Origin: Hydrogenophaga sp. NFH-34
Lineage (GTDB): Bacteria > Pseudomonadota > Gammaproteobacteria > Burkholderiales > Burkholderiaceae_C
Assembly (NCBI RefSeq): GCF_021401345.1
Contig: NZ_JACBGE010000003.1
Coordinates: 1-64,000, forward strand
DNA: 64,000 nucleotides
Reading direction: 5' to 3'
Position 1 is the first letter of the stretch. Each line of letters starts with the position of its first letter. The translations under genes and the position numbers were made by a program. A model generated the notes under the pieces. The model was not told the DNA's origin, did no database searches, and saw only the letters and a program-made list of their open reading frames with translations. Below are positions 1 to 7,701 of this stretch, in pieces.

Positions 1-41
1 CCGCTGTCGCGGACCTGCTTGTTGATCGGGGATAGTGTTCA

Positions 42-70
42 CGAGTCCACCAAGAGTTGAAGTGGACTCG
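42..70. other. Perfect 9-bp inverted repeat (hairpin), function unknown
   Basis: CGAGTCCAC at 42-50 pairs perfectly with GTGGACTCG at 62-70 around an 11-nt loop. It lies 48 bp beyond the stop of the minus-strand helicase gene and has no flanking T-run, so a terminator is possible but not clear. No coding region is supported in 1-117. It could also be the end of a mobile element extending left of the window. Confidence 0.35.
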
Positions 71-117
71 AGGCTCCTATGAACCGCCTCGGCTTTCAAG
101 ATGGGCTGACTGGACGC

Positions 118-2310
118 TCACGCCCGAACTGCATAGTCGATAAAACCAGGCACCCCCCCAGCATCAGAAAGCGCGGACAAATGCAGTACCGACATCGCTC
201 TGCTCGCACCCAAGTAAAAGAGCGAGAGTCCACGCCTCTTATCTCTCACTCCAACGGCCTCCCCACTAAATAAAACAGCATCACTCACATCAATTAGATA
301 CACCTCATCAAATTGAAGTCCAGCGACAAATTCAGGCATTGACAGGACAAATCTAACCCCTCGGCTAGGGATTAAAGTTATATCCTCCCTAGATTCAACC
401 GGAATAAATAGGTCGCGATGCTGCCCTGCCAGTAAATATCTCTTGAAGTTATCATAATCACAGGAAAGAACAGCAACAGAACGCCCACTTTTGCGCTTCT
501 TTGCACTTAGAGACGCCTCTGGGAAAATAGAATCATACTGGGATCTCAGATCATTAAACAGCCTCACATCAGGCACCGGACCTGAGGGCAACTTACTCTC
601 TTGACTGTAACTAGGCCAATCCTCTTGCAAATTTAGAGTTGGAGCAAATTCATCGACGGCACGAAGCAAGCTATTGATCTGCGGAGTATATCGAAACACC
701 TCATTAAGATCGAAATTCTCCATTCCATCAAGACCCCTTTGCCAAGACCTAAGTCCTTGCCCAACTCGTCGAACATCCTGTTTAGTATCTTCCGCCATCA
801 CCACAACGGGGCGCGAACTAGGATCTCGCTGCAAAGAGGTGATCAACATCCGCTCCATACGATTCAAAAGATGCAATTCATCAACAAAAATCACATCAAA
901 CCCAGAGACACCCCTAGTCAACTCCCAAGCATTTGAATCGAGAAATCGATCAAAATCCGAAACCAACTGGTCCATACTAATAGCTTCAGCCTCCCGCATC
1001 TCCTTACGGAATCTGGCATGAAGGTCAATCATAACCCTCCGTTCATCCATTGCTCCAAGCTGAAGTCGCCAAGCTTCGCGCGCAGCCTTCGAGATGTATT
1101 CGGTTCTTTTTTGTGCCGATCTTGCAACCCCTTCGGGCTCAAGAACACAAGCAAATTCGTTAAGAACTTCATATAGAAATTGAGCACCCCCCTCTCTCTG
1201 TGCAGCGGCCGCCTCCATCAGTTCGACAAACGCATTTGAGCAACCACCCTTGCGAGCAATCCAATCAGTTGCAACATAGTCCTTTACAACACTTTCAAGA
1301 AGCTCATACTGCATTTCCCTACCTTGACGACCATCAAGAGATAGAGGAACCACCCCCCTTAGCTCGGTACCAAGGGTGTCATATGCAAGTGAATATAGAG
1401 TCCCGATATATAGCAAAGAGCCGTCGCCAGCAATTTCTGATGTTTTTTCATCGCCAATCATTGTTCGGACCATCGACTGAACGACTTCAACTGTGGCTTG
1501 ACTATGAGTTAGAAATCCGTATCTTGTACTCCTCTTTGCAGCTTTATCTAACTCAAGTTGCCGCAGCGTCTTAACAACCATGGCAACGGTTTTTCCACTC
1601 CCTCCTGGCCCTCGAACACGGATACTTCTGCTCAACGGAAAGTCGACAAACTTGCGTTGGGTTTCCGTGAGCTTTGATTCATACCACACATCCAAAGAAG
1701 GCCCCAAACCCAAGGATCTATTCGTAGCCTCGAGATCGAACGCGCCATCATCAAACCCTCGGGGAATGTTTTTTGGCAGATCTTTCAAAACACCGGCAAG
1801 GCAACTCAGAATGGCTGTTTCAGGCGGGACCTTTGGCAATCGATCCATGAGGTCGACATCATCATCGATGACACCGTAAGAAACACCAATAATTTTCGCA
1901 AACTTCTTGCGATCAAACAGAACTCTTGCCCTCTCACCCTTAGCACGCGGACTCGACTGGATGCTAATTAAACTATCCGAATTAAAAGACCTCCAAAGCG
2001 AAGGAATTGAGGTTGATTGATCCACATTTGCTTGAACCAATCTCAACACTCTATTGAACGCCTCTACTTTCCTAGCAGCTGCCAATCCCTCGAACAGTCC
2101 GGAGTCAGTAAGAGCAAATGCAGCACAATACGACTCATTGACTGCCACAGCCTCATCTGGCGTCCACACAATTAACGACCCATCACCCATCCGGAAAGAT
2201 GGCAATGGAAGAAGGGAAGGCAATAGCGAATCAAACCACTCAGCCGGAGGCGGTCCATATATCTGAAAAAAACGACACGCTTCCAAAGTAACAAACGCAT
2301 ACTGAGTCAT
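118..2310 (-). CDS. Superfamily I DNA/RNA helicase-like ATPase (730 aa)
   Basis: A UvrD/Rep-type superfamily I helicase. The first ~230 residues match nothing I recognise. The helicase core starts with Walker A GPGGSGKT near residue 236 and Walker B/motif II VIFVDELHL near 473. A FRYTPQINSLL arginine motif lies near 540, and a motif VI-like FYLGASRAM near 700, just before the C-terminus. The ATG overlaps the stop of the preceding 279-aa gene (ATGA), so translation is probably coupled. Base composition is clearly AT-richer than the chromosome, a sign of recent transfer. The pairing with the unknown upstream protein and with a NERD helicase suggests a DNA-processing or antiphage role; that role is inference. 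Confidence 0.8.
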   Translation of the reverse strand: MTQYAFVTLEACRFFQIYGPPPAEWFDSLLPSLLPLPSFRMGDGSLIVWTPDEAVAVNESYCAAFALTDSGLFEGLAAARKVEAFNRVLRLVQANVDQSTSIPSLWRSFNSDSLISIQSSPRAKGERARVLFDRKKFAKIIGVSYGVIDDDVDLMDRLPKVPPETAILSCLAGVLKDLPKNIPRGFDDGAFDLEATNRSLGLGPSLDVWYESKLTETQRKFVDFPLSRSIRVRGPGGSGKTVAMVVKTLRQLELDKAAKRSTRYGFLTHSQATVEVVQSMVRTMIGDEKTSEIAGDGSLLYIGTLYSLAYDTLGTELRGVVPLSLDGRQGREMQYELLESVVKDYVATDWIARKGGCSNAFVELMEAAAAQREGGAQFLYEVLNEFACVLEPEGVARSAQKRTEYISKAAREAWRLQLGAMDERRVMIDLHARFRKEMREAEAISMDQLVSDFDRFLDSNAWELTRGVSGFDVIFVDELHLLNRMERMLITSLQRDPSSRPVVVMAEDTKQDVRRVGQGLRSWQRGLDGMENFDLNEVFRYTPQINSLLRAVDEFAPTLNLQEDWPSYSQESKLPSGPVPDVRLFNDLRSQYDSIFPEASLSAKKRKSGRSVAVLSCDYDNFKRYLLAGQHRDLFIPVESREDITLIPSRGVRFVLSMPEFVAGLQFDEVYLIDVSDAVLFSGEAVGVRDKRRGLSLFYLGASRAMSVLHLSALSDAGGVPGFIDYAVRA

Positions 2311-3146
2311 TTCAAAATCTCCATCATTGTTTTCACAATCGTTTCTTGCTCATCTTTAAAACTATCAGTCAAACCAATTCTAGCAAAGTAGTTTGTCATC
2401 TTCTGAATCAAAGACTGAAGCAAAACGGGACGGCAGGTTGCCACTGGAATAAACATCCCTACCTCCTTTGCATCGAAACTTAACTCCACTTTAGACATCA
2501 GTTTTAGCGATTTAAACGGAACCACATGACCAAGAGTTTCAAACTCTCCCGGCAGGGCAGGCAAAATGTAATGATCAACTCGCGTTGACAGCAATCTCGA
2601 TTGCAACTCTTTTTTAATTTTTTTGTTAATCCCATCTACTTTTCCAGAAAGCTGTAAATTATCGCACTTCAGCAGAAAATCGGAAAAATCAGTGGCACAG
2701 TCTACCGACGAAGACTCACGACGACTCAACCATTTCTTTATCGACTCAAGGAGATCTTTTTCATTCGAATGAATACCAGGCAAATCAATCGCCCATCTAG
2801 ATGAATCACCATTAAGAATCCATTCATTCAAAACCTCATCAGACACCGAAGCAAAATTGGGTTGCTTGGCGACTGCAATTTCACGAGCCGACTGTAAGAC
2901 TATCTTTTTAATTTCGATAAGAGCAGCGCCTCTTGCCGTATGGATTGCGAATTCCTCAATCGGAACAACATCAAGCACAAAGAACTCCTGATGTCCTTTT
3001 TCATCCGTAAGATCACAATCAGCACTAACGACCATTCTTCGATGCAGCTGGCTCTTCTCTTTTTTGCAAATGACTGTCCCTTGCCAAATAGTGGTTAGCT
3101 GTCCTCGATAAGGATCAATGCCAAACCTGTGTTTACGATCTTCCAC
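2307..3146 (-). CDS. Unrecognised 279-aa protein in helicase operon
   Basis: I do not recognise this family. The protein is soluble, with no signal peptide or membrane segment. An N-terminal stretch VVSADCDL (about residues 40-47) lies in a beta-rich segment, followed by a Lys/Arg-rich helical middle and a C-terminal part with hydrophobic strands. The start is GTG at 3146, preceded by a GGAAGG-type ribosome site. It begins 26 bp after the NERD-helicase stop, and its own stop overlaps the ATG of the next helicase gene by 4 bp. It shares the AT-rich composition of that helicase, so the two probably arrived as one unit. It may be the specificity or effector subunit of a helicase system; this is inferred from context only. 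Confidence 0.6.
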   Translation of the reverse strand: MEDRKHRFGIDPYRGQLTTIWQGTVICKKEKSQLHRRMVVSADCDLTDEKGHQEFFVLDVVPIEEFAIHTARGAALIEIKKIVLQSAREIAVAKQPNFASVSDEVLNEWILNGDSSRWAIDLPGIHSNEKDLLESIKKWLSRRESSSVDCATDFSDFLLKCDNLQLSGKVDGINKKIKKELQSRLLSTRVDHYILPALPGEFETLGHVVPFKSLKLMSKVELSFDAKEVGMFIPVATCRPVLLQSLIQKMTNYFARIGLTDSFKDEQETIVKTMMEILK

Positions 3147-3172
3147 AAAACAACCCTTCCTACTTAATGTCT

Positions 3173-5017
3173 TTAGTTCATGTTTGAGAGCTTGCTAGAG
3201 AAAGCTCCACCCCCTGCAAGACCAATCACCAACCGCTGCGTCGCCCGCGTTGCCCCCACATAGAACAGCCGCGCTTCCTCGCGCTCGTCTTCGCCCTCGG
3301 CGGGCATGCGCCCGGCGCCCACCAGCGCCACCACCGGGAACTCCAGCCCTTTGCTGACGTGCAGCGTCATCACCTTGATGCTGTCGTGCGCGGGGTCGAA
3401 CACGCTGGACGAGTTGCGGCGCAGCTGGTGCGGCAGCTTGCGTTTGCGCAGGAATTCGGCGCACATGTCCATTTCGCTGTGGTGGCGGCAGAGGATGGCC
3501 ATGTCGGCCCAGGCGTGGCCTTCGCGGTGGGCGGTGGCCAGCAGCTCGGCCACCTGGGCCACCTCTTCGCGCAGGGTGGGCAGACGCACGATGAGCGGCG
3601 CCTCGCCGTCGCGCCCGCAGCTCACGGGCTTGAGCAGGGGCACGCCGTCGTCGTCCTTGTCTTCGGCCGTGAGTAGATCAGCTGCAACAAGGCTCGCGGT
3701 CTGCAAGATTTGCCGCGTGTTGCGGTAGTTGATCTTGAGGATGGTGGTGCGCCCCTGCGCCTGTATGCCCACGCTCTTGAAGCTGAAGTTTTTGCTCTTC
3801 TGCGTGCGTTCGTAGATGCTCTGCGCGTCGTCGTACAGCACGAGCAGGCTGTTGGTGGCGGGGTCCACCATCTGCACCACCAGGCGCAGCCATTCGGGCG
3901 CGAAGTCGTGGCCTTCGTCGATGAGCACGGCCTGGTATTGGCCGCTGGGGATCTGGCGGCGGTCCACGCCGGTGATGACGCGCTGGACCATGTCGGCCAT
4001 CTTGTCGGTTACGGGCTGGTTGTTGTCGGGCAGGCTTTGCCCGTAGGCCACCAGCTGGTCGCGACACCATTTGTGGAAGTGCACGGCGTGCACGCGGTCG
4101 GCGATGCCTTTGGCGCCCATCACGCGGGCAATCTGCCGGGCCAGCGGTTCGTTGTAGCAGAGGATGAGGATGGGTTTGCTGGCCCCCTCTGCCTGTGACT
4201 TCTGCGCCTTGGCCAGGTGTTCGGCGCGGTAGCCCAGCAGCATGGTCTTGCCCGACCCGGCCACGCCGTGGATGACGCGGTGCCCATCGCCCAGGCTGCG
4301 GGCCAGCTGTTCCTGCTGCAGGTCCATCACGCGCATGATGCTGGGCAGTTCGGCGGCTTCGTCGCTGTCGTCAAACAGCTGGTCCTGCACCTGCACGCGC
4401 ACCTCGGGGAACATGATCCAGCGCACCCGGTCCATCTGCGGCAGCGACATGACGCCGCCCATCATGAAGGGGAACATGTCCCACAGCCGGCTTTGCAGCG
4501 CCTCGGGCTCCACCTGTTCGCCCATCTCGTCCTGGCAGATGACGCGGTGCGGTTCGATGGCGTGGGCGAGTTCGGCTTTGTCGAACTGCGCGCGGGTGAT
4601 GTTGGGCAGCACCACGCCGTAGCTCCACGGAAAGGCCAGCTTGCCCTGGTGCCGGCCTTCAGGCTGCACCAGCTGCGGGTCGCGCTCCAGCGCGTGGACC
4701 ACCTGGTGCGCGTACTGCCGGGCCTGCTCCAGCGGGTTGGGAATGGTCTTGGGGCCGAGCTCGCCGTGGATGTCCCAGGTCTGCTTGTTGGCCTGGATGA
4801 GAGTTGAGAGCCGGAAGTCCTTGACCTCCAGGATCAGGATGCCCCGGCGCGGGTGCATCACCACAAAGTCCGGGTGCTGGTGCTTGGGGCCGACGGCCAC
4901 GTCGTACCAGAGCAGGTAGTCGGCGTCGAGCTTCTGTTCAAGCCGCTCGGCGGTGCGGCGTTCGCCGGGCGTCATGCGTGCAACGCAACTGCCCAGGGCG
5001 GGTATCAGTGTGGCCAT
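3173..5017 (-). CDS. NERD-domain superfamily I helicase
   Basis: A 614-aa protein with an N-terminal NERD (nuclease-related) domain in about residues 15-120, including GILILEVKDF, the usual nuclease-fold core. A UvrD-like helicase follows: Walker A GVAGSGKT near 255, motif II VLIDEGHDF near 368, an INYRNTRQI arginine motif, motif V HVSKGLEFPVV near 558 and motif VI LFYVGATRA near 585. The start at MATLIPALG is chosen over an in-frame start 66 bp upstream, because the NERD fold begins immediately after it. GC content is like the host's, unlike the two genes downstream of it. A 71-bp piece of this gene (3292-3362) is repeated at 7123-7193. NERD helicases are widespread and thought to act in DNA processing or defence; the target here is unknown. 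Confidence 0.85.
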   Translation of the reverse strand: MATLIPALGSCVARMTPGERRTAERLEQKLDADYLLWYDVAVGPKHQHPDFVVMHPRRGILILEVKDFRLSTLIQANKQTWDIHGELGPKTIPNPLEQARQYAHQVVHALERDPQLVQPEGRHQGKLAFPWSYGVVLPNITRAQFDKAELAHAIEPHRVICQDEMGEQVEPEALQSRLWDMFPFMMGGVMSLPQMDRVRWIMFPEVRVQVQDQLFDDSDEAAELPSIMRVMDLQQEQLARSLGDGHRVIHGVAGSGKTMLLGYRAEHLAKAQKSQAEGASKPILILCYNEPLARQIARVMGAKGIADRVHAVHFHKWCRDQLVAYGQSLPDNNQPVTDKMADMVQRVITGVDRRQIPSGQYQAVLIDEGHDFAPEWLRLVVQMVDPATNSLLVLYDDAQSIYERTQKSKNFSFKSVGIQAQGRTTILKINYRNTRQILQTASLVAADLLTAEDKDDDGVPLLKPVSCGRDGEAPLIVRLPTLREEVAQVAELLATAHREGHAWADMAILCRHHSEMDMCAEFLRKRKLPHQLRRNSSSVFDPAHDSIKVMTLHVSKGLEFPVVALVGAGRMPAEGEDEREEARLFYVGATRATQRLVIGLAGGGAFSSKLSNMN

Positions 5018-5119
5018 CTGACTTGTGTGTATTTGTTTCCCTGGGCGGCATGATGCACCAACTCGCAGGAAACACAGCCGCACTCGCTGTCAACAGTGCC
5101 CATCGGTACACTCGCGCCC

Positions 5120-5428
5120 ATGCACCCCGCCATCACCCAACACCGCGCGTCCATCGCGGCCATCTGCCAGCGCTACGGCATCCGCCGGCTGGAGGTGTTT
5201 GGCTCGGCCGCGCGGGGCGACGACTTTGTGGCCGAGAGCAGCGACGCGGACTTTCTGGTGGAGTTCGCGGCGGACGCATCACCCGACCTTCGCAGCTTCT
5301 ACGGCGCCAAGGCAGAGCTTGAGCAGTTGCTGGGCCGGGGTGTGGACCTGGTAGAGCCGGGCGCGGTGCGCAACCCCTACGTGCTGGCCAGCATCAACCG
5401 CCACCGCGAGCCTGTGTATGCAGCGTGA
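5120..5428 (+). CDS. mntA: MNT-type nucleotidyltransferase antitoxin, copy A
   Basis: A minimal nucleotidyltransferase of 102 aa carrying the signature FGSAARG followed by SDADF, the two metal-binding aspartates of the family. In HEPN/MNT toxin-antitoxin pairs this enzyme adds AMP to the HEPN RNase and silences it. The start ATG sits 8 nt after a TACACT -10-like hexamer conserved in both copies, so the mRNA may be leaderless. The reading frame is intact. The following HEPN gene overlaps its stop but is damaged. Copy B at 7224-7532 differs at only three residues. Confidence 0.85.
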   Translation: MHPAITQHRASIAAICQRYGIRRLEVFGSAARGDDFVAESSDADFLVEFAADASPDLRSFYGAKAELEQLLGRGVDLVEPGAVRNPYVLASINRHREPVYAA

Positions 5429-5760
5429 CCCGCGCCTTCCTGTGAGATGTGCGCGAGGCGGCGCAAGCGATCCAGTCGTTCACGACGGGTCTGGACGTCA
5501 AGGGTTACGTCAGCAATGAGCTGGTGCAGGCGGCGGTCGAGCGCAAGTTCGAGGTGATCGGTGAAGCGCTCAACCAGTTGGCGAAGTTGGACTCTGCGAT
5601 GGCCGCCCGCATCCCGGACGTCCCGCAGATCGTGGCCTTTCGCAACCAGCTGATCCACGGGTACGCAACGGTCAACCCGGACACGGTGTGGAACATCGTG
5701 CAGTACGCGCTGCCGGGACTGCTGGCGGCGGTGCAGCGCTTGTTGGACGATTTGGCATAA
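5418..5760 (+). pseudogene. hepT: HEPN toxin (DUF86/HepT-like), copy A, 5' end broken
   Basis: Homologous to the HEPN reading frame at 7522, whose ATG overlaps the MNT stop. Here the first 10 codons carry a 2-nt deletion, and the Trp codon of the intact copy is TGA. Translation from the normal ATG (5418) therefore fails. From a GTG at 5449 an open frame of 103 aa remains, including the catalytic HEPN motif RNQLIHGY (R-x4-H) and the C-terminal helices. It might still be expressed from that GTG, but coupling to MNT is lost. HEPN toxins of this family are RNases kept inactive by MNT adenylylation. Confidence 0.7.
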
Positions 5761-5806
5761 GCGGGTGAGCCTTACCAGCGTACCTGCTGAGAGAGTCCGA
5801 ACAGGC

Positions 5807-5840
5807 CCAATAAATGTCAAGCATATTTGACATTTATTGG
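5807..5840. promoter_or_regulatory. Perfect 14-bp inverted repeat, candidate operator of the XRE-zeta cassette
   Basis: CCAATAAATGTCAA (5807-5820) and TTGACATTTATTGG (5827-5840) are exact reverse complements around GCATAT. The site is AT-rich in a GC-rich setting and ends 22 bp before the ATG of the XRE-family gene. Antitoxin regulators of this class usually bind such palindromes over their own promoter, and the right arm contains a consensus -35 TTGACA. Binding by the adjacent protein is inferred. Confidence 0.7.
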
Positions 5841-5862
5841 CTCCGGTGCTCCACTCCAGCCC

Positions 5863-6345
5863 ATGAACCTCGCAGACATCGGCCAACTCGTGCAAGCCCG
5901 CCGTGAGGCGCTGGGCCTTTCGCAGGCGCGGCTGGCGCGGCTGGCCGGGTTGTCGCGCGCGACCATCAACCAGCTGGAAAACGGCTCTCTGGTGGACCTC
6001 GGCGCGGCCAAGCTGTTGGCGCTGCTGAACCTGCTGGGCATGGATCTGGCCGCGCAGCAAAAGACGCCCCAAGTGCACGCGCTGGCCTTGCTGAGCCAGA
6101 CGGCCAGCGTGAGCTACAGGCAGGCGCTGTCGCCGGGCGCGCTGGCCGATGCGCTGGTGGCCGGTGACCTGCCCCCGGCGCTGGTGCCGCAGGTGGCGAC
6201 GCTGCTGGACGAAGCACCTTTGCCACTGATCGTGGCCGGTGTGGCGGAAGCGGCCGAACGCACCCACACGCCGCCCAAGACGCTCTGGAAGCACTTGGCG
6301 GCTTGGGCACAGGCGCTGCAGTCGCCACGGGCCGCCTGGTCATGA
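5863..6345 (+). CDS. XRE-family HTH regulator, putative antitoxin of zeta-like toxin
   Basis: A 160-aa protein with an N-terminal helix-turn-helix (about residues 5-60; core SQARLARLAGLSRATINQLE). The alpha-helical C-terminal half is unlike HipB, which is shorter. The start MNLADIG follows the 14-bp inverted repeat by 22 bp. The final codons overlap the ATG of the zeta-like kinase gene (ATGA), so the two are translationally coupled. The likely role is autorepression of the cassette, with the C-terminal region possibly neutralising the kinase. The order regulator-kinase is seen and the antitoxin role is inferred. Confidence 0.75.
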   Translation: MNLADIGQLVQARREALGLSQARLARLAGLSRATINQLENGSLVDLGAAKLLALLNLLGMDLAAQQKTPQVHALALLSQTASVSYRQALSPGALADALVAGDLPPALVPQVATLLDEAPLPLIVAGVAEAAERTHTPPKTLWKHLAAWAQALQSPRAAWS

Positions 6346-6962
6346 ATGGCAGCAAAGGTGTCATCGACATGAACCCGTCCAACCCACCCAAGAAGCCGAC
6401 CGTGGTGGTCATTGCCGGCCCGAACGGTGCCGGCAAGTCGACCGCTGCGCCGTTTTTGCTCAAGGGCGCCCTGGGCGTGTTGGAGTTCGTGAACGCCGAC
6501 CAGATCGCGGTGGGGCTGTCGGCGTATGCGCCTGAGACGGTGTCGTTCGAGGCGGGGCGCATCATGCTGCGGCGTTTGCACGAGCTGGCGCAATCGGGCA
6601 GCAGCTTCGCGTTCGAGAGCACGCTGTCGAGCCGCAGCTTCGCGAAGTTCCTGCGCGACTGCAAGGCCACCGACTATCAGGTGGTCTTGTTTTACGTGAC
6701 GCTGCCCACCTCCGATCTGGCGGTGCAACGGGTGGCACTTCGCGTGAAGCAAGGCGGGCACAACATTCCGACTGACGACATTCACCGCCGCTTCCGACGC
6801 AGCCTGAGCAACCTGTTCGAGCTGTATTTGCCGCTTTCTGATCGCTGGTCGGTGCTGGATAATGCGAGCGGTCGCCTGGAAACCATTGCGTCCGGAACAC
6901 CGCGCCGCACCTCTGTGAAAGACTCTGAAAAATGGCTTCTGCTTCGGTCCATCGCCCCATGA
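6342..6962 (+). CDS. Zeta-toxin-like P-loop kinase
   Basis: A 206-aa P-loop protein with Walker A AGPNGAGKST about 22 residues from the start, then an NADQIA segment, an FAFESTLSS segment and a basic C-terminal half (DIHRRFRRS). This layout fits the zeta-toxin/AAA_33 family, whose members phosphorylate UDP-N-acetylglucosamine or other small substrates. The ATG overlaps the upstream XRE stop. A second ATG nine codons in is an alternative start. Its own stop overlaps the ATG of a 53-aa gene, giving a three-gene coupled cassette. Toxicity is inferred from the family and from neighbours. Confidence 0.78.
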   Translation: MNGSKGVIDMNPSNPPKKPTVVVIAGPNGAGKSTAAPFLLKGALGVLEFVNADQIAVGLSAYAPETVSFEAGRIMLRRLHELAQSGSSFAFESTLSSRSFAKFLRDCKATDYQVVLFYVTLPTSDLAVQRVALRVKQGGHNIPTDDIHRRFRRSLSNLFELYLPLSDRWSVLDNASGRLETIASGTPRRTSVKDSEKWLLLRSIAP

Positions 6963-7120
6963 AATCCAAGCAAGCATCCCAGGCCACAAATGAGCAGGCG
7001 CGCATCGATGCAGCGCTCAAGCAAGCAGCTGCGCATGCACGCAAGCAACTGGCCGCACAGGGCCTGAAGTTGCCGACCCAAGGCTGGAAGCGCGGAACCA
7101 TCAGCAACCCCGTGGTCTGA
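6959..7120 (+). CDS. Small 53-aa basic helical protein coupled to zeta-like kinase
   Basis: A short lysine/alanine/glutamine-rich protein, predicted mainly helical (QARIDAALKQAAAHARKQLA), with a C-terminal tail GWKRGTISNP. Its ATG overlaps the kinase stop (ATGA), strongly suggesting co-translation. I do not recognise it. It could be the true antitoxin or an accessory partner of the kinase. A 71-bp fragment of the NERD-helicase gene starts 3 bp after its stop, so the cassette edge lies here. Confidence 0.6.
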   Translation: MKSKQASQATNEQARIDAALKQAAAHARKQLAAQGLKLPTQGWKRGTISNPVV

Positions 7121-7122
7121 CC

Positions 7123-7193
7123 CGCCCTCGGCGGGCATGCGCCCGGCGCCGACCAGCGCCACCACCGGGAACTCCAGCCCTTTGCTGACGTGC
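7123..7193. repeat. 71-bp duplicated fragment of the NERD-helicase gene
   Basis: Bases 7123-7193 match 3292-3362 in the same orientation with one mismatch that I can see. The source encodes helicase motif V (HVSKGLEFPVV) on the minus strand. The next ~13 bp contain TTGCGTTTGCG, also found at 3438-3448. The MNT copy B leader follows directly. This is a scar of duplication followed by deletion of about 1.7 kb. Confidence 0.85.
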
Positions 7194-7206
7194 CCTTGCG
7201 TTTGCG

Positions 7207-7701
7207 TCGGTACACTCGCGCCCATGCACCCCGCCATTGCCCAACACCGCGCGTCTATCGCGGCCATCTGCCAGCGCTACGGCATTCGCCGGCTGGAGGT
7301 GTTTGGCTCGGCCGCGCGGGGCGATGACTTTGTGGCCGAGACCAGCGACGCGGACTTTCTGGTCGAGTTCGCGGCCGACGCCCGGCCGGACCTGCGCAGC
7401 TTCTACGGCGCCAAGGCCGAGCTGGAGCAGTTGCTGGGCCGGGGTGTGGACCTGGTGGAACCCGGCGCGGTGCGTAACCCCTACGTGCTCGCCAGCATCA
7501 ACCGCCATCGCGAGCCCGTGTATGCAGCGTGACCCGCGAGTCTTCCTGTGGGATGTGCGCGAGGCGGCGCAGGCGATCCAGTCGTTCACGGCGGGTCTGG
7601 ACGTGAAGGGCTATGTCGGCAACGAGCTGGTGCAAGCGGCGGTGGAGCGCAAGTTCGAGGTGATCGGCGAGGCGCTCAACCAGTTGGCGAAGCTGGATGC
7701 G
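7207..7701. repeat. Duplicate of the MNT/HEPN segment 5103-5597
   Basis: From TCGGTACACT onward this segment tracks 5103-5597 with scattered substitutions and a 2-nt length difference inside the HEPN 5' end. Similarity stops in the HEPN gene after LAKLD, where an unrelated restriction-endonuclease tail begins. Together with the 71-bp repeat it makes a direct repeat flanking the XRE-zeta-53 aa cassette. Confidence 0.85.
7224..7532 (+). CDS. mntA: MNT-type nucleotidyltransferase antitoxin, copy B
   Basis: A 102-aa protein with the same FGSAARG and SDADF signature as copy A; the differences are at three positions near residues 6, 40 and 53. The frame and TACACT leader are intact. The stop codon overlaps the ATG of the HEPN reading frame by 11 bp, the normal arrangement of MNT/HEPN pairs. 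Because the partner here lacks its catalytic end, this gene may silence HEPN protein made elsewhere or be a leftover. Confidence 0.85.
   Translation: MHPAIAQHRASIAAICQRYGIRRLEVFGSAARGDDFVAETSDADFLVEFAADARPDLRSFYGAKAELEQLLGRGVDLVEPGAVRNPYVLASINRHREPVYAA

Noticed and set aside
7137-7223. In-frame N-terminal extension of MNT copy B
   Set aside because: The extra residues are translated from the duplicated NERD-helicase scrap and the deletion joint; copy A lacks them, and both copies share the TACACT leader before the ATG at 7224.
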